From the NCBI RefSeq assembly GCF_016808095.1, contig NC_068971.1, forward strand, positions 26,308,131 to 26,372,130: a DNA stretch of 64,000 nt. Reading direction: 5' to 3'. Origin of the DNA: Vigna angularis (lineage: Eukaryota > Streptophyta > Magnoliopsida > Fabales > Fabaceae). This document shows, piece after piece, positions 22,801-44,649 of the stretch (the first letter of the stretch is position 1; each line of letters begins with the position of its first letter). The notes under the pieces are model-generated. The model did no database searches. It was not told the origin of the DNA and saw only the letters and a list, made by a program, of their open reading frames with translations. Both the position numbers and the translations under genes were made by a program.

Positions 22801-24434
22801 GAAACCGAACGTGGTTGCTGATGCGTTGAGTAGGAAGACGGTTCATGAATCAACATTGATGGTTAGAGAATTGGAGTTGGTGGAGAGCTTCAGGAACTTG
22901 AGACTACAGGTGGAGTTAGAGTCAGATTTTATCAGATGCAGCAGTTTGGTGGTGTCCAGTGGGTTGTTAGACCGTATCAAAGAGAAACAGTTAGTAGATG
23001 AAGAGCTTCAGAAATCAACCGGGTTGATCGGTACCGAGCAGGGTAGAGATTTCAGTGTGGGGACGAATGGTATACTACGGTTCAGAAGCACAGTTTGTGT
23101 TCCTAAGGATTCTGAGCTGAAGAGATTAATTCTTGAGGAGGGTCACCAGAGTCGTTTTAGCATGCATCCTGGCATGACTAAAATGTATCATGACCTAAAG
23201 AATTCTTTCTGGTGGTCTGGAATGAAGGGTGACGTTGCACGGTTTGTGGCTTCTTGTTTGACCTGTCAGAAGGTTAAAGTGGAGCATCAACGACCTGGAG
23301 GTTTGTTGTAGCAATTGGAGATTCCAGAGTAGAAATGGGATAGCATATCTATGGGCTTTGTTACCCATTTGCCACGAACGGTAAAAGGTCATGATGCTAT
23401 CTGGGTGATTGTTGACAGACTGACCAAGAGCGCTCATTTCTTGGCAGTCAATTTGAGAATGTCTATGATTAACCTTGCTCAATTGTATATCAGAGAAGTG
23501 GTGAGACTTCATGGGGTGCCTTCCAGCATAGTATCAGATAGAGATCCAAAGTTTACTTCTCGTTTTTGGCAAACTCTTCAGAGTGAGTTGGGCAGTCGAC
23601 TTCACATGAGTTCAGCTTATCATCCATGGACCGATGGCTTGTCAGAAAGGACGATCCAGACACTGGAGGATTTATTGAGGACGTGTGTCTTGGATCATTT
23701 GAGAGTCTGGGATGAAGTGTTGTCGTTGGTGGAGTTCACATACAACAACAGTTATCAAACCAACATTGGTATGGCACCGTTTGAGGCATTGTATGGGAGA
23801 AGGTGTAGGACGCCTCTGTGCTGGTTTCAGGATGGAGAATCAGTTTTGACTGGGCCAGAGTTGATTCAGCAGACGACTGATAAGGTGAAGTTGATTAAGG
23901 AAAGGATGTAGGCTTCTCAGTGTAGACAGAAGTCCTATGTTGATCAGAGACGGAGACCTTTGGAGTTTACTGTTGGGGATCATGTATTCGTTAGAGTGAC
24001 TCCTACTACTAGTGTAGGAAGAGCCATTCGCGCAAGGAAGTTATCTCCTAGGTTTATTGGTCCCTATTAGATCCTGAAACGTGTAGGACCAGTGGCGTAT
24101 GAGATAGCTATGCCTCCCCAATTAGCGAATCTTCATTCAGTGTTTCACGTATCACAGCTTAGGAAGTATGTGTCTGATCCTTCCCACGTGTTAGAAGTTG
24201 AAGATGTGCAAGTCAGAGATGATTGTTTGTTGAAGTGCATCCTGTCATGATTGTGGAGAGCCAGACCAAGCAACTTAGGGGAAAGACCATTAGTCTAGTC
24301 AAGGTTGTCTAGGATAGTAGAACAGGTGATTCCACTTGGGAGTTAGAGGGAGTTATGAGAGAATCCTATCCTCACCTGTTCTCTAGTAAGTCTAATTTTC
24401 GAGGGCGAAAATTTTTGTTGTTGGGGAGAATGTA
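19868..24434 (+). pseudogene. Gypsy gag-pol polyprotein with in-frame TAG stops
   Basis: One frame from the ATG at 19868 stays open in phase for over 4.3 kb apart from nine TAG codons (20003, 20516, 21476, 21557, 22649, 23309, 23330, 23909, 24068). One apparent single-base deletion follows near 24225, then a tenth TAG at 24310. Gag has a proline-rich start and two CCHC-like knuckles near 20810-20920 (the second is CX2CX4HX4C). Protease has LFDSGAT near 21090. RT has [10 protein letters not shown] near 22058, and RNase H has FCDAS near 22500. Integrase has a zinc-binding region (23140-23270) and DDE-type blocks near 23408, 23540 and 23640. The tail resembles a chromodomain (STWELE near 24335). 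Confidence 0.93.
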
Positions 24435-26956
24435 AAGACCTAAAAAATAGAGTGTTATAGAGCCGATTGGTGTATTAGAACAATGAGATCGATTATTTTA
24501 CTTTAAAATAATCTAATAATATAAAATGAAATTTTATAAACTCTTCTCATTATTCTAAGAACACTTCATCTCTCTAGAACTTTATTCCTCAGAGGTCTCT
24601 GAGTTCTCTCTTAAATTTCTTCTTGCTGAGTTATCTGTTCAACGATCAGGAAGTGCCTAGGCGATCTTGGCGTTGAGGGCTTGAGTTTGGATCGATCAAT
24701 TTCTCGTTCTTCAGCTGGTAAGTTGTCTCCCTTTTTCTGTCTGCTCTTCTCTGTGCTGTGAGCATGCAACAATTCTGGTTGCATGTGATTAGTAGTTATT
24801 CCTTCCATTTCTAGCTCAATTTAGGTTCTAAGTGTGTTTCTCTATCACCAATTGGTGAGTTATAGGTTTCTGTTGAGTTTCCTTGCTGTGCAAGGTACGG
24901 TTGAAGCGTTTCTGTGAGCTGATTGTATGTCTCTGAGGTAAGGGGAGCTAGCCACTGTATTGAATTGTTGTATGAACTGTTTATGTGTTGAATTTGATAG
25001 AATTTGACTGTTTGAGACTAAATTGTTAGTTCTAGAGCAATGTGAATTGAATGTGCTAGAAAGATGAAATTATGAAACGGTGATATGTTGTTGATGAACT
25101 GGTTTGGATGAATATGTGCTATGAATTGTGTGAATTGGAGGTTGTTGCTGTATGAGATCTGTTGTGGGGATGAGGAAGTAGAGTGTGAAGTGAATTGTAC
25201 TGGTTTAGGGTATTTTAGAGGAAGTGAGGTAGTGAATTTGAGAATTGGTGGTCAACGGCTGTTGGTGACTGCTGGGATAGTGTAGATAGGTCATATGGGA
25301 CTGGTTTGAGTCATTAAAATGGTCTAAAATAGGTTCCAAGTGGTAGAATTGGTTTTGGGTCTATAAGTTGATGAATTGGAGGTTCTAGAGTAGAGATTGG
25401 TGCATAAACACTTTAGATTTGTGTTAGGAATGTTTAGAATCCTTTAATTAAGTTTAATTTAGTATATACATCAAATTAGGAGTGTTAGAAGTTGGCCAAG
25501 TTGAGTAGAATTGGTAAGGAGTGGTTGAGTGGTGTAATTCTGCAGAATTTCGTTCTGCAGATTATGCAGACTTGCTGTGGGAATGGATTCGCATAGTGAG
25601 TTACCTTGGCGAGATGCTCTCTGTCAATGTACCCGCATCGCGAATGGGTGCACTGTGCGAGTGATTTGAGAGGGTTGCTCTCTGTTTTCCAAACCACATA
25701 GCGAGTTTAATCGCTATGCGACTGGCTGGGGTCTGGAACCATTATTCATTTTATTCAATTAGCTAGTGGGTCTCGCTCTGCGAGTGGATGGGGGGTCAAG
25801 TCTCTGAATGAGGTACTTGCGTAGCGAATTGGGTCGCTATGCGAGGGGTTGGGGTCTGTTGCATTTTACAATTTTATTCGCATAGCCAGTTTAGTCGCTA
25901 TGCGAGAGATCCAGAGTAGTTGGTCTCTGTCTATGGTTTTCGCAAGGCGAGTTAGGTCGCTGTGCGAGAAGCTTATGGTCTCGCTATGCGAAGGTGTGCG
26001 CTGTGCGAGAGGTATGTTCTAATTCAAGTCTTGTATGTTCTTTTGTTGTTGGATATGTATCAATAAGTGTTGTATGAAGTAAGTTGAAGTTGTATCATGT
26101 AATATCTGTGGTGATTATGGTATGTTGTAATTAAAATGGTAAAGTTCAAGTGTGGTTTATGGACGTAATTCCATGATCCTCAAGGAGAGGAGACATGGTG
26201 GTGCCCTATGTTGTGATTCAAAGTGGAATCTCTAGTTGAGATTCAAGTAAGTTTAGAATGGATGCAGGAGCTCAGTCTTGGGGGTTATCCTAAAACTCCA
26301 ATAGTCTTTCATTCTCAAGTAGAGAGGATTGATCTATGTCGTGAGGAGTAGCAGGAGGTCCTAGTCGTGGGTGCTTCCAGTATGGCCCAAGGTGAGTGAT
26401 AACGGACTAACCTTGTGAGTGTGGTAGGGTGAAACCCATTGGCAATGGCTTTGCAAAGCAGTAGAAGCCACCACGAGTGCACGACCCGCCATAGTACGAC
26501 AATCATTCTAAGTCCGGACAGTCAGAGTCAGTGTGTGTTATGTGTGAAGGGTTTAAGTGATGAAGATGGATAATATGATTGTATGAATTCTATTGATTGT
26601 GGTATGATTAGTCTTTGTTTAAACTAGCTTACCCTGTTGTGTGCTTATGTTTTGTATGTTATGATGTTCTTCTTCTGCGATGACCATCCTTTGAATGTGA
26701 GCAGCGGAAGAAGATGTTTCCTTGGAGCAAGCATTGAATGGAGGTGATGTTGCTGCTGAGTAGTGGTTGTTGTTCTTTATAGCCTTGTGTATAGTTTTGG
26801 CATAGCTTTCAGTCTGTATATAAAGTTTTAAATTTATAATTGTTTTTGGATGACTGTAAATATATCACTTTATATTTTAGATGGATAACTATACTACTTT
26901 ATCATGTATGTTGATTTCTTTATTATAGTTTACACTATATATATTGGGATGTTACC
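24431..26956 (+). repeat. 3' LTR of the gypsy element
   Basis: Same sequence as the 5' LTR apart from scattered substitutions. Its last base is C where the 5' LTR has A. The stop codon of the polyprotein (24432-24434) overlaps its first bases. Confidence 0.92.
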
Positions 26957-28937
26957 GTCTGTAATTGTTTGACTTCTCTTATGTTTATTAATCTCAATTA
27001 TACTTATTTTATTAAGTTTTAAATAAATTATTCTTTAAGTTTTAAAATAAATTTTTTACATTTTTCTCTTCTTCGTTATTTTATATTAATTTTAGTTTAT
27101 AACCTATATTTGAATTATTTAGTTGTCACACAAGTATATACGGATATGATTTTTTTACATGATAGATAGAGATACTGTGAGTTGAACGTGAAAATATTAT
27201 ATGTTATTATTGGAATAAATATTATGTCAAAAATATAAATTTAGTCCATATTTGTTATTTGTTTAAATTTAGTTTTCATTTTTTTTTAAACAGAAAAATT
27301 TATTATTTTTTAAATTAACCAAATTTAACTTTTATATAAATGTTATAATATTTTTTACTAAAATTAAATTTTTTATTAAATGTTTTTTTAACAACATTAA
27401 ATTAATTTAAATTTATATTTTATGTTAAACTTTATTTAAATTTTGTTTTAAATATTTATATACCAATAATTTCTATACAAATTTAATATTACAGTTGATT
27501 TAAAATAACAATTTTATAAATTCAAATGTAAATATTTTTAAAAAATTTATAATAATTAAAAATAAATATAATTACAATTTTAATACAAATCTTAAATAAA
27601 TTTTAGTGTAAAATATATATTTAAATAAATATATTGATAAAAGTATTTAATAAAAATATCAATTTTAAAGAAAATGTAACTGTAACATTTTATATAATAG
27701 AGTTGAATGGAGGATCTTGTGGTAGAATGAGTATAAAGTTATTGATAGATAAATATTAAAAACAATATTTAAATAAAATTTAATGTAAAACATAAATTTA
27801 AATAAAATTAATATTGTTAAATATATTAATAAAAATATCAATTTTAAAATATATATTACTATAATGTTTATATAAAAAGCTAAATTTAGTCTCAATTTGA
27901 AACAAATGAAATTATTTCAATTTAAAAAAAATACAAGATTGAATTAAGATATAATAACAAATAAATACATGAACTAAATTAAAAATTTTCATATGATATT
28001 TTTCGCAACCGTATCACGTGTTACTGTTATTATTACATCACATCATACTATCTCTTCCATGTCATAGGAGCCTCATTAGTTACACATAAATTTTGTTTGA
28101 GAAAAATTAAAAGGCATCACTGATAGGTGACACTTGTTTCAACGTAGTTAGTACATTACTAATCAAAATGATTAAATTACATAATATTTTAAAAAATAAA
28201 TATTCAATTGAAACCAATTAAAATTTGGAGACTTAATTTCAATTTTCCAAGGACTGAACGAGGTTTTAAATCAAAAGCATATTGTGATATTTTAATATTT
28301 TGACATTAACCTATCTTTATATATATATATATATATATATATGAAATGAATAAAATTAATTTTTAAACGAGACATCTTCAATAGAAATAACAAAAGGGAT
28401 TTGGAAAGCTTTCCATAATACTAAGCCTTTCAAATAATAAAAAGGATCTCTACTAATTTTACAAAATTAATACAATTAATAATTTCACAAACATTTTATG
28501 AAATGATCATTAAGGACATGAGGTAAAATTAATTAATTGAAAATATTATCCTTTTGTATTTACACTTACAACTGAAAGATTTATGAAATTACATAAAATT
28601 CAACAATTATAATACCAGGGAAAATGTTGATTAGGTTATAATTGACGAGTTCTACATCCGAATGAATGGTGGTAGTAAACTGACAACAAAACATGATATT
28701 GACAGATCGAACTACGGAAACTGACGGACGACTTTTGAGCTTTTGTGACACATTTTAGCATCTCACCCGTTTTCACACTATAATTTCTTTCTTCGATAAA
28801 AGTAAGACTATATTTACATTTGACATGAATTTAGAAACAAAATTTCTCTTTCACATTCGATAACCTCTAAAACTGTTGGAATTATTTCTGGAAAAGAGTA
28901 AAGTAAGACAATATCTCACAAACTAGTAAGCAGAGAA
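26957..28937. other. AT-rich intergenic DNA and presumed upstream region of gene A
   Basis: No protein-like frame to about 28937. A (TA)n tract lies at about 28317-28342. The last few hundred bases should hold the gene A promoter, but I see no convincing TATA box or other fixed element. Confidence 0.5.
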
Positions 28938-31900
28938 ATGGCAGAAACAAAGTTGAGCTGCTTCAAAGACCAAGAATGGTCACTGCATGGAATGACTGCG
29001 CTAGTTACAGGAGGCACCCGAGGCATAGGGTTTGTTCACTTCTATAATATCTGCTACCTTCTTATTTAGCATTGATTTCTCTGTTACTACTTGTTCAATT
29101 TTTATTCTGTTGCAAATTAGATACGCCATAGCAGAAGAATTGGCAGAATTTGGAGCATCTGTGCATATATGTGCTCGTAATCAGCAAGACATTGATAAAT
29201 GCTTAGAAGAATGGAATAGAAAAGGATTTCGTGTAACAGGGTCGCCATGTGATGTACTGTTCCCTGACCAACGTCAAAATTTAATCAAAAACGTTGCTTC
29301 CATCTTTCAAGGAAAACTCAACATTCTGGTATCGCCCTCTTACAATTTTATACCACTCTGTGTCTGCACAATATGCACAACATGTATCATGATAATTATT
29401 CATTTGAGAAAGTTCTGACTACATAATTGATGGTAGCAGCAGATAATATTTCTAATTACAGAACTTTGGTATAGAAGCAATTGTTGAGTACTGTTAATAC
29501 ATGTTCGGTAAAATAGAAAACCATATATACTATATAATTGAATTTTGTAACTGTGTGTATTTTACTGATGAATATTATAGATCATAGCCTTAAGAATGGA
29601 GATAGATACAATAATCCTAATGGTTTAAGAGTATAAAATAAGTAATAATAATACAATCAAATCATAATAATGACAAAATCAATTAGAGTTTATTGCGAGA
29701 GTAATTAAAAACGGTAACATGGTAATCATGTACCAAATATAATGTGACTCAAATAAAATTATTAATAAATAATTTTTAATTTTATTCAACATAACTCCTG
29801 TATAAACTTAAATCTTTTCATCTTTCATTCCTCTACTCCAATCTTTCATTCATCTACTCCAATCTTTCATGTGTATCATCCCACATCATATTTGTTTCTT
29901 CTATTAAGAGTTGGATTATTCATTTTCTTCATGTTGGTTATGTTGTCTTTTACTTTGACTGATCTCTATAATGCTTTTTCTGACTTGTTTTTCATTATGG
30001 TCAACCTCTTCTTCACCTTGACCAACATGGCTAATCTCTTCTTTGCTATGACCGACTTGTTCTTAGCACTGCCTGACTCCTCAGTAACCTCGACCAACTC
30101 GATTTTGACCTTAGCCGACCTCTCAATGAACTTGGTTGACCTCTCAATCACCTTGCCTGATCTCTCGACCATCTTCTCTCAGTCATCTTTATTGCTTCCA
30201 AAATTTGACTTGTTAGTGGTGACTTCGTTATGATGGTGGATCTCCTTGCTAACATTGGCAAACTCTTCTCTATGCCAACTCCCTCCATATATGGTTCTCC
30301 ATGCTGGGATTCTTCACCCTTTCTTGAAGCATTCGATTGAACTTTCCCAAACATCGTATCTTCTCATCCTTTTCTTTGAGTTTCTTCTCCATAGCTTCTT
30401 ATATAATTTTCACCATGATTTTTTATTACCTCACTTGCTGCTTCTCGAACTCCAATATTTTATCGTGCTTCATCCTTGTCATTTCGATCTCCAAATTTTC
30501 CACTCTCCTTATCACGACCTCTAACATCTTTGCCGATCTATGTGTCATAACAGCCAGATTGTGCTTGCATTTTGTCGAGCTACTCACGTTCTCCACCAAA
30601 CGATGTAGTTGATTGAACTAGGAAAACCGAGCTCTCTAATTTCTCATCCGAGCTTCCTTCTGATTTCCCAGGCTAGCTGCGCTATCCACTTGCTCGTCGT
30701 TCGAGCTCTCTACCACGACCTATTCTTCTTTTGAGCTTTCCATCGAGTTATCACCATACTTGACCGAGTTTCCTACTCACTCTACCAAAGCTGATGCTCT
30801 TCGCCAGGCTCACTGTCGAGCTCTTTGCACACTTTGTCGAGTTCTTCACCTCCACCAAGTTCTCTACCAGAACTTTTGAGCTCTCCATGGCCACTTCTAG
30901 GCTCTCCACACATGAAATCGAGCTCTCCATGAACATTGTCGGGCTCTCCATGTACCTTGTCGAGCTCACTACACTACTCAACATTGTCGAGTTGTCCTTG
31001 CTGGCCTACACGCTTGATCTCCACGCCAGCGTAGAACTCGAACATAGCTCGACTTCTAGACTACAACTCGTGTGCTCGACACCTAACCTCTAATTCGATA
31101 GCTCAAAATTTGAGCTCTTTGCCATCAACAAAATTCCTAGATCTCTTCCTTTGCTTCTTCAGTAGGGAGATTTGTCCCACATTTTGTCTTAGCTCAACAA
31201 TACTTCGCAACGTGGCTGATCTTCACACCTTTATAACATTTTCTCGATCTGCACTCATTTGCCTAGTGGTTGTGCTTACCACATTTAAAACATTCCACTC
31301 CCGATCAACCTCCTTGGCCTTTTCCTTGTCCTCGACCACGCCAATTCTACTGAACGATTTCTTCTTTGTTATCATCCTCAAAATCACCTCTGTCACGTCC
31401 TCCAAGACCTCGACCTTAAGTGTTCCGAGTTACCCCTTCAAGTCAAGTTGTGCTTGAAGTGCTTAATTAAGTTATTGATAATTCTTACTTCTCTGTTGTT
31501 CATGGGCCTCAAGTGACCTAAGAGGACAAGCAAGACTCCTCGATGACACACACAATGTTTTGGAAATCATCTGTCAATGATCTTAAGATTTTCTCCATAA
31601 CCTGCTTGGTTGACATTGGTTCTCCATTCCTACCAAGTTTGTTGATCATCCTATATCTACCCGAGTTATATACTTGGTCACCCTTTCCTTGTCCCCCATC
31701 TTCAAATTTTTGATTCCTCATTGAGAGTTTGAAGTTGCACTTGTTTAACACGATTGTTCCCTCTATACTTAATCTCCAAGATCTCTCATGCTTCTTTTGA
31801 AGATGCAACTTTTTCTATCTTCTCAAAGCCTGTTTCATCCACTGCTATGTAGAATAAGTACAAAGCTGATTTGCTTTTACTCGTGTCTTTTTCAAAGTAG

Positions 31901-33446
31901 TAATCTAGGCCACCGTTTGCTTTTGATCCTCCATGGGTTCTTGGTATCCATTGTCTACTACATCTCATACATCTTGGGATCCTAAAAGAGTCTTCATCTG
32001 CAAACTCCAATTATCATAATTAACTTTCTTTAACAATTGTGGCAGAGACATGTCATTCACAATATTTTCCATCTCACTCACCTTTATTTCTCACAAGCAT
32101 TCAAACACATTGTTTCTCTCTCTCTCTTCCTTTTTCTCTCACACTCAAACACTTAGTGCATAAAGCTTTGATGCCAATTATTAAAATAGAAGACGACACA
32201 CATTATATAATTGAACTTTATAATTCTATGTATTTCTTTGATGAATATCATAGGCCTTAAATAGTTGTAGGAATAGAAATAAATACAATAACCCTAATAG
32301 TTTAAGAGCATAAAATCAATAATAATAACATAATCAAATTAGAGCATAATATGACAATAATTAAAAATGATAATATGTACCATATGACTTAAATTACATT
32401 TCTAATAAATCCCTTATTTTATCTAACATATAATAGATGAAAATAATTTGTATGAAGATTTATTTCAATTTATTCATTGCTCTACTGTCAGTCTTGTAAA
32501 TTTCATAATATATGCTACCTCAATTCTCTTTTTCTTTTTTTGGTTTCAATTTCCCCTAGCTAGAATTACATGGTAAATGGTTTTCTGTAGATAAACAATG
32601 CTGGAATAACTACACCTAAGAACCTTGTAGATTATACTGGAGAAGATGTAAGTAGAATAATGGGAACTAATTTTGAGTCTAGTTTCCACCTATGTCAACT
32701 AGCACATCCACTTCTCAAGGCATCTGGATATGGGAGCATAGTATTCATATCTTCCATTGGAGGTCTTAAAGCTTTCCCTTTATGTTCTGTCTATGCTTCC
32801 TCTAAAGGTATTTTGTCCCTATCTTTGAGTCCTTTTAATTTAAAAGCAAATTGGAGTTTCAGAGGATAATCAATATCTGTATATAAACATAATTCAGGAG
32901 CTATGAATCAATTCACCAAGAACGTGGCATTGGAATGGGCAAAGGATAATATTCGTGCAAATTCTGTAGCACCTGGACTTGTTAAGACTGCACTTACGGA
33001 TGCTGTAGCAGTATGTATGCTGTGTTATATTAAGCTTATACATTCCTGAAAATTGGTGCAAAGTGTATATTAGTTTTATCAATCGGTAAAATTGAGTTAT
33101 TATTTTCGGTGAAATTTCTCTTAACACACATTTATCTGTGTAACTCATTCCAAAAAACCTATTAATGATTGATATAGACTTAATGAATATTCTTTATTTA
33201 TATTTATAAATACTATATACTTTTCCATCTTATAGCAACCGTGCCCAATATCACTGTACATTGGTATTGTTACAGGAATCTGTTGATGAAGGGAGTAAAA
33301 TGTTTGAAACTATGATATCTCAAACACCAGCTGGTCGTATTGGAGAACCTAAGGACATATCAGCAATAGTTGCTTTCCTTTGCCTTCCAGCTGCTTCATA
33401 CATCACTGGACAAATTATAACTGTAGATGGGGGTTACATAATCTAA
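28938..33446 (+). CDS. Gene A: tropinone-reductase-like short-chain dehydrogenase
   Basis: Five exons with GT-AG junctions: 28938-29029, 29121-29328, 32591-32807, 32898-33010 and 33276-33446 (801 nt, 266 residues). It is a classical SDR, an NAD(P)H-dependent oxidoreductase with a Rossmann fold. The cofactor motif TGGTRGIG spans the exon 1/2 junction, NNAG opens exon 3, a serine pair lies in FISSI, and the YxxxK pair is in YASSK near the end of exon 3. The C-terminus GQIITVDGG is typical. The basic residue in ICARN suggests NADPH. The nearest family is the plant tropinone-reductase-like group, whose substrates are mostly unknown, so I do not infer alkaloid synthesis. No stop or shift is seen. 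Gene B is its tandem copy. Intron 2 (29329-32590) holds a transposon. Confidence 0.92.
29870..31480 (-). other. Low-complexity repetitive coding-like interior
   Basis: Downstream of gag on the minus strand, frames read as degenerate short repeats rich in Glu, Ser, Val and Lys. At 29966-30172 there are [15 protein letters not shown] units; at 30751-30984 there are MESS/VESS-like units. At the DNA level this shows as recurring GACC/GAGCTCTCCA words every 20-40 bases. The repeat is probably a coiled-coil-like gag extension or spacer that decayed. No known domain is recognised. Confidence 0.5.
31500..32010 (-). pseudogene. Copia-type gag remnant
   Basis: Minus-strand frames show copia gag (UBN2-like) features: a [17 protein letters not shown] stretch, a [16 protein letters not shown] block near 31790, then a [19 protein letters not shown] block near 31560-31640. 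Two frames are needed, so a frameshift or decay has broken it. Confidence 0.7.
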
Positions 33447-34696
33447 TCTCTTATGTAAAAGATTATTACCGGTATAAAGTAAAATAAATAACTGCCCCAA
33501 AGACAAATCTCCACGTCATCTTGGTTGGTCAGAAGCTCCAAAACTTATCATTATTGACATTGTTTAATGTACAATATTTAAAGTCTTGTCTATTTCCATT
33601 ATGATCAGTTTATCAATTTCAGCTTAACACCTATATTGCTTTAGTTTGTTTCTTTTGTTGCTAAATTTTGTTGTCTTGCCACAAATTCCGCCGACTAACA
33701 GTGTTTTACATAAATAGTTTTATTTAACCATTTTTAAATTTTAATTATGACACAATATTTCGATTTATATAAACAGTTAGTGATATTAATTAACAAAGGA
33801 TTATGTGGCAAACTGAATATGGTTTATTCGATTAGAAACACGTTTAGAAGAAAAATTAAAATAACAAAGAAATTAATGAACTTCTCCGATATTAAACTAA
33901 GTTATGCATAAATTAAAAAAATAATTTAAGAAAAAACGAAATTAAAAGTTTTTTATATATTGAGTTAGACATTAAATTAGTTTTAATTTATAGAAACGTG
34001 TATTTGAAAAGAATATCTTCTATCCTCATCGGTTGACGCGCCATTGCAATAAACCAATTTCGTATACGAACTTCAAAGAAACTCAATTCTCCACGACACA
34101 TTGCAGGTCACGACAGTAATTCGATGGAAAACCTCATTCATTGCATCGCAGCGTTATTGTTCCACGTGATGGGTCCATGAAACCTGAAAATAATATTTCA
34201 TATAAACTGGTACCACTCTATCAAATAAAACATATTTTCTTTTAAATTATTTCATTCGTTCCAATTTATATAAAAAAAAATCTTTAATTAATTTTTTTGG
34301 CTTAATTTGATTTCTGTTTTAGAAAATATAATATATACGATGTAAGACTTTTCTACACAAATATATGTGAATAAAATAATTTAACTTAAGTTTTTTTTCA
34401 AAATTAGGTGACAAATCTAGCTGAATTATTAGAAAGAGAACATGGAAATTATGAACGAATTCAATTCATATATAAGATATTAGATTATCCTATAAATTCA
34501 ACTTTTTTATTTGCACGTGTTGCAGTAAATTTAAATTTCCAAAAAATTGTATCTAGTTTTATCATACTTTTACAAAATCGAAGTTTCCAGAATACTTATC
34601 ACAATGAAACAGTTTCTGTGTTTATTTAAGAATTGTTGTATTTCTTCCACTCATTTAAACACATTATCTATCTACATTCTGTATAAGAAGTGAAAA
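33447..34696. other. Gene A 3' flank and presumed gene B promoter
   Basis: AT-rich, with no supported gene. A 73-codon frame at 34408-34629 has no recognisable features and is probably chance. The AT-rich words near 34617 and 34680 are candidate TATA boxes for gene B but are weak. Confidence 0.5.
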
Positions 34697-43244
<8,548 letters not shown>

Positions 43245-43659
43245 GTTTTTATAACCAAAATAAAATTAATTAATTAATTAATTAATGCCCAGAACAAAAA
43301 TCTCTGGACCAACTTGGTTTCTCTGAACTGGGAACTTATATTTCAAGGGTTATTATTTGTCTTTAAAACTTCTTGTTATAATTTTAAAGTTAATTCCATA
43401 CAGAATTGCTTTATGTGGTTTCTTTGTGTTGCTTAAACTTAAACTTGGATGCTACAGGAAGTATTATAAATTTAGGTATTAATTGTATACAGAAAAAAAA
43501 ACAAAAAAAACAATTATGAAATTAATTAATTTTTTAGAGTTAGTTTGAGTCATGAGAGAGAATCCTAAGTCAAACGAACATATATACAAAGCTTTTGTTA
43601 ATCACATAATAACACATAAATAATGTTAAAATATTGTCAAAAAAATATTATCAAAGTAT

Positions 43660-43909
43660 CATTATTTTATATATATATATACATATATATATTCATATAT
43701 ATATATATTCATATATATATATATATATGAATATATATATATATGAATGTATATATATATATATATGAATATATATATATGAATATATATATATATATAT
43801 ATGAATATACATATATATATATATGAATATAAATATATATATGAATATACATATATATAGAATATATATTCATATATATGAGTATATATTCATATATATA
43901 TATATTCAT

Positions 43910-43944
<35 letters not shown>

Positions 43945-44011
43945 AATAAATATATATATATATATATAAATAAATATATATATATATATATGAATATATA
44001 TTTATATATAT

Positions 44012-44043
<32 letters not shown>

Positions 44044-44104
44044 TTATATATATAAATATATATTTATATATATAAATATATATTTATATATATAAATATA
44101 TATT

Positions 44105-44135
<31 letters not shown>

Positions 44136-44177
44136 ATATATTTATATATATGAATATATTTATATATATATATTTAT

Positions 44178-44214
<37 letters not shown>

Positions 44215-44230
44215 CGAATATATATTCATA
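43660..44230. repeat. Long AT-dinucleotide array
   Basis: About 570 bases made almost wholly of TATATA with GAATATATAT and AAATATATAT variants, so higher-order units of about 10-20 bases are visible. ORFs across it are artefacts. It lies about 400 bases after gene B. Confidence 0.95.
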
Positions 44231-44649
44231 TGCGAATCCTATTTATTATTAGTTGAGATTGAATGATTATATGTTTAACTTTTGTTTTCTTAAACATATA
44301 ATATTAAATTAAAATGTTTATATGATATAGGTTTAAAAATGTTTTGGATTAATAATTATGCATTGATATTATTTGTATATTATTGATATTATTTGTATAT
44401 ATAATTTTTGTTGTTATACGCTGCAAAATTAAAAAATATGCATATTATTTTCTTTGCATATTAAGAATTTTATATAAATATTCACATATTACTAATATTT
44501 AGTAATAATATAATTTTAATAAATTAAAGAGCAGTCACAACATCTTTAATTAATTAAAATTATACATAAAGTTTTGCAAACATAATCATTAAAACAACAT
44601 AACCTTTATGCAATTTAACTAGTTTAATCATGATTTAATCATTCAGGAA

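Larger units (their letters stand above)
17203..26956 (+). mobile_element. Tekay/Del-type Ty3/gypsy retrotransposon, near complete
   Basis: A 9.75-kb element with LTRs of about 2.52 kb at 17203-19720 and 24431-26956, which look nearly identical by eye. The primer site TGGTATTAGAGCA (19725-19737, initiator Met tRNA) follows the 5' LTR, and a TTGGGGAGAA purine tract precedes the 3' LTR. The flanking 5-mers are GTTTG and GTCTG (4 of 5 match). Domain order is gag, protease, RT, RNase H, integrase, chromodomain-like tail. The near-identical LTRs imply a recent insertion, yet gag-pol carries about ten stops. Confidence 0.93.
29500..32428 (-). mobile_element. Short-LTR copia-like element in gene A intron 2
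   Basis: Read on the minus strand, a ~250-bp LTR (32428 to ~32179, starting TGTTAGATAAAATAA) is followed by a primer site close to TGGCATCAAAGC (32165-32176). Then come gag and a long low-complexity interior, and a second diverged LTR (29791 to ~29505). No protease, integrase or RT is seen, so it depends on other elements. It is opposite to the gene, so its polyadenylation signals should interfere little. The left boundary and target duplication could not be fixed. Confidence 0.75.

Noticed and set aside
17198..26961. Recent, still mobile gypsy element
   Set aside because: The LTRs are near identical, but ten stops and a frameshift mean it cannot encode its own proteins; only movement in trans would be possible.
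27880..28290. Possible inverted-repeat element upstream of gene A (TTTAGTCTC... and ...GAGACTTAA)
   Set aside because: The two arms match only in short AT-rich words and I could not align them over a useful length or find a target duplication.
34408..34629. 73-codon ORF between the two dehydrogenase genes
   Set aside because: It has no recognisable motif, lies in AT-rich DNA and has no splice or transcript signals, so it is probably chance.
43709..43909. Tyr/Ile-rich ORF in the AT array
   Set aside because: It is only the translation of a TA repeat.
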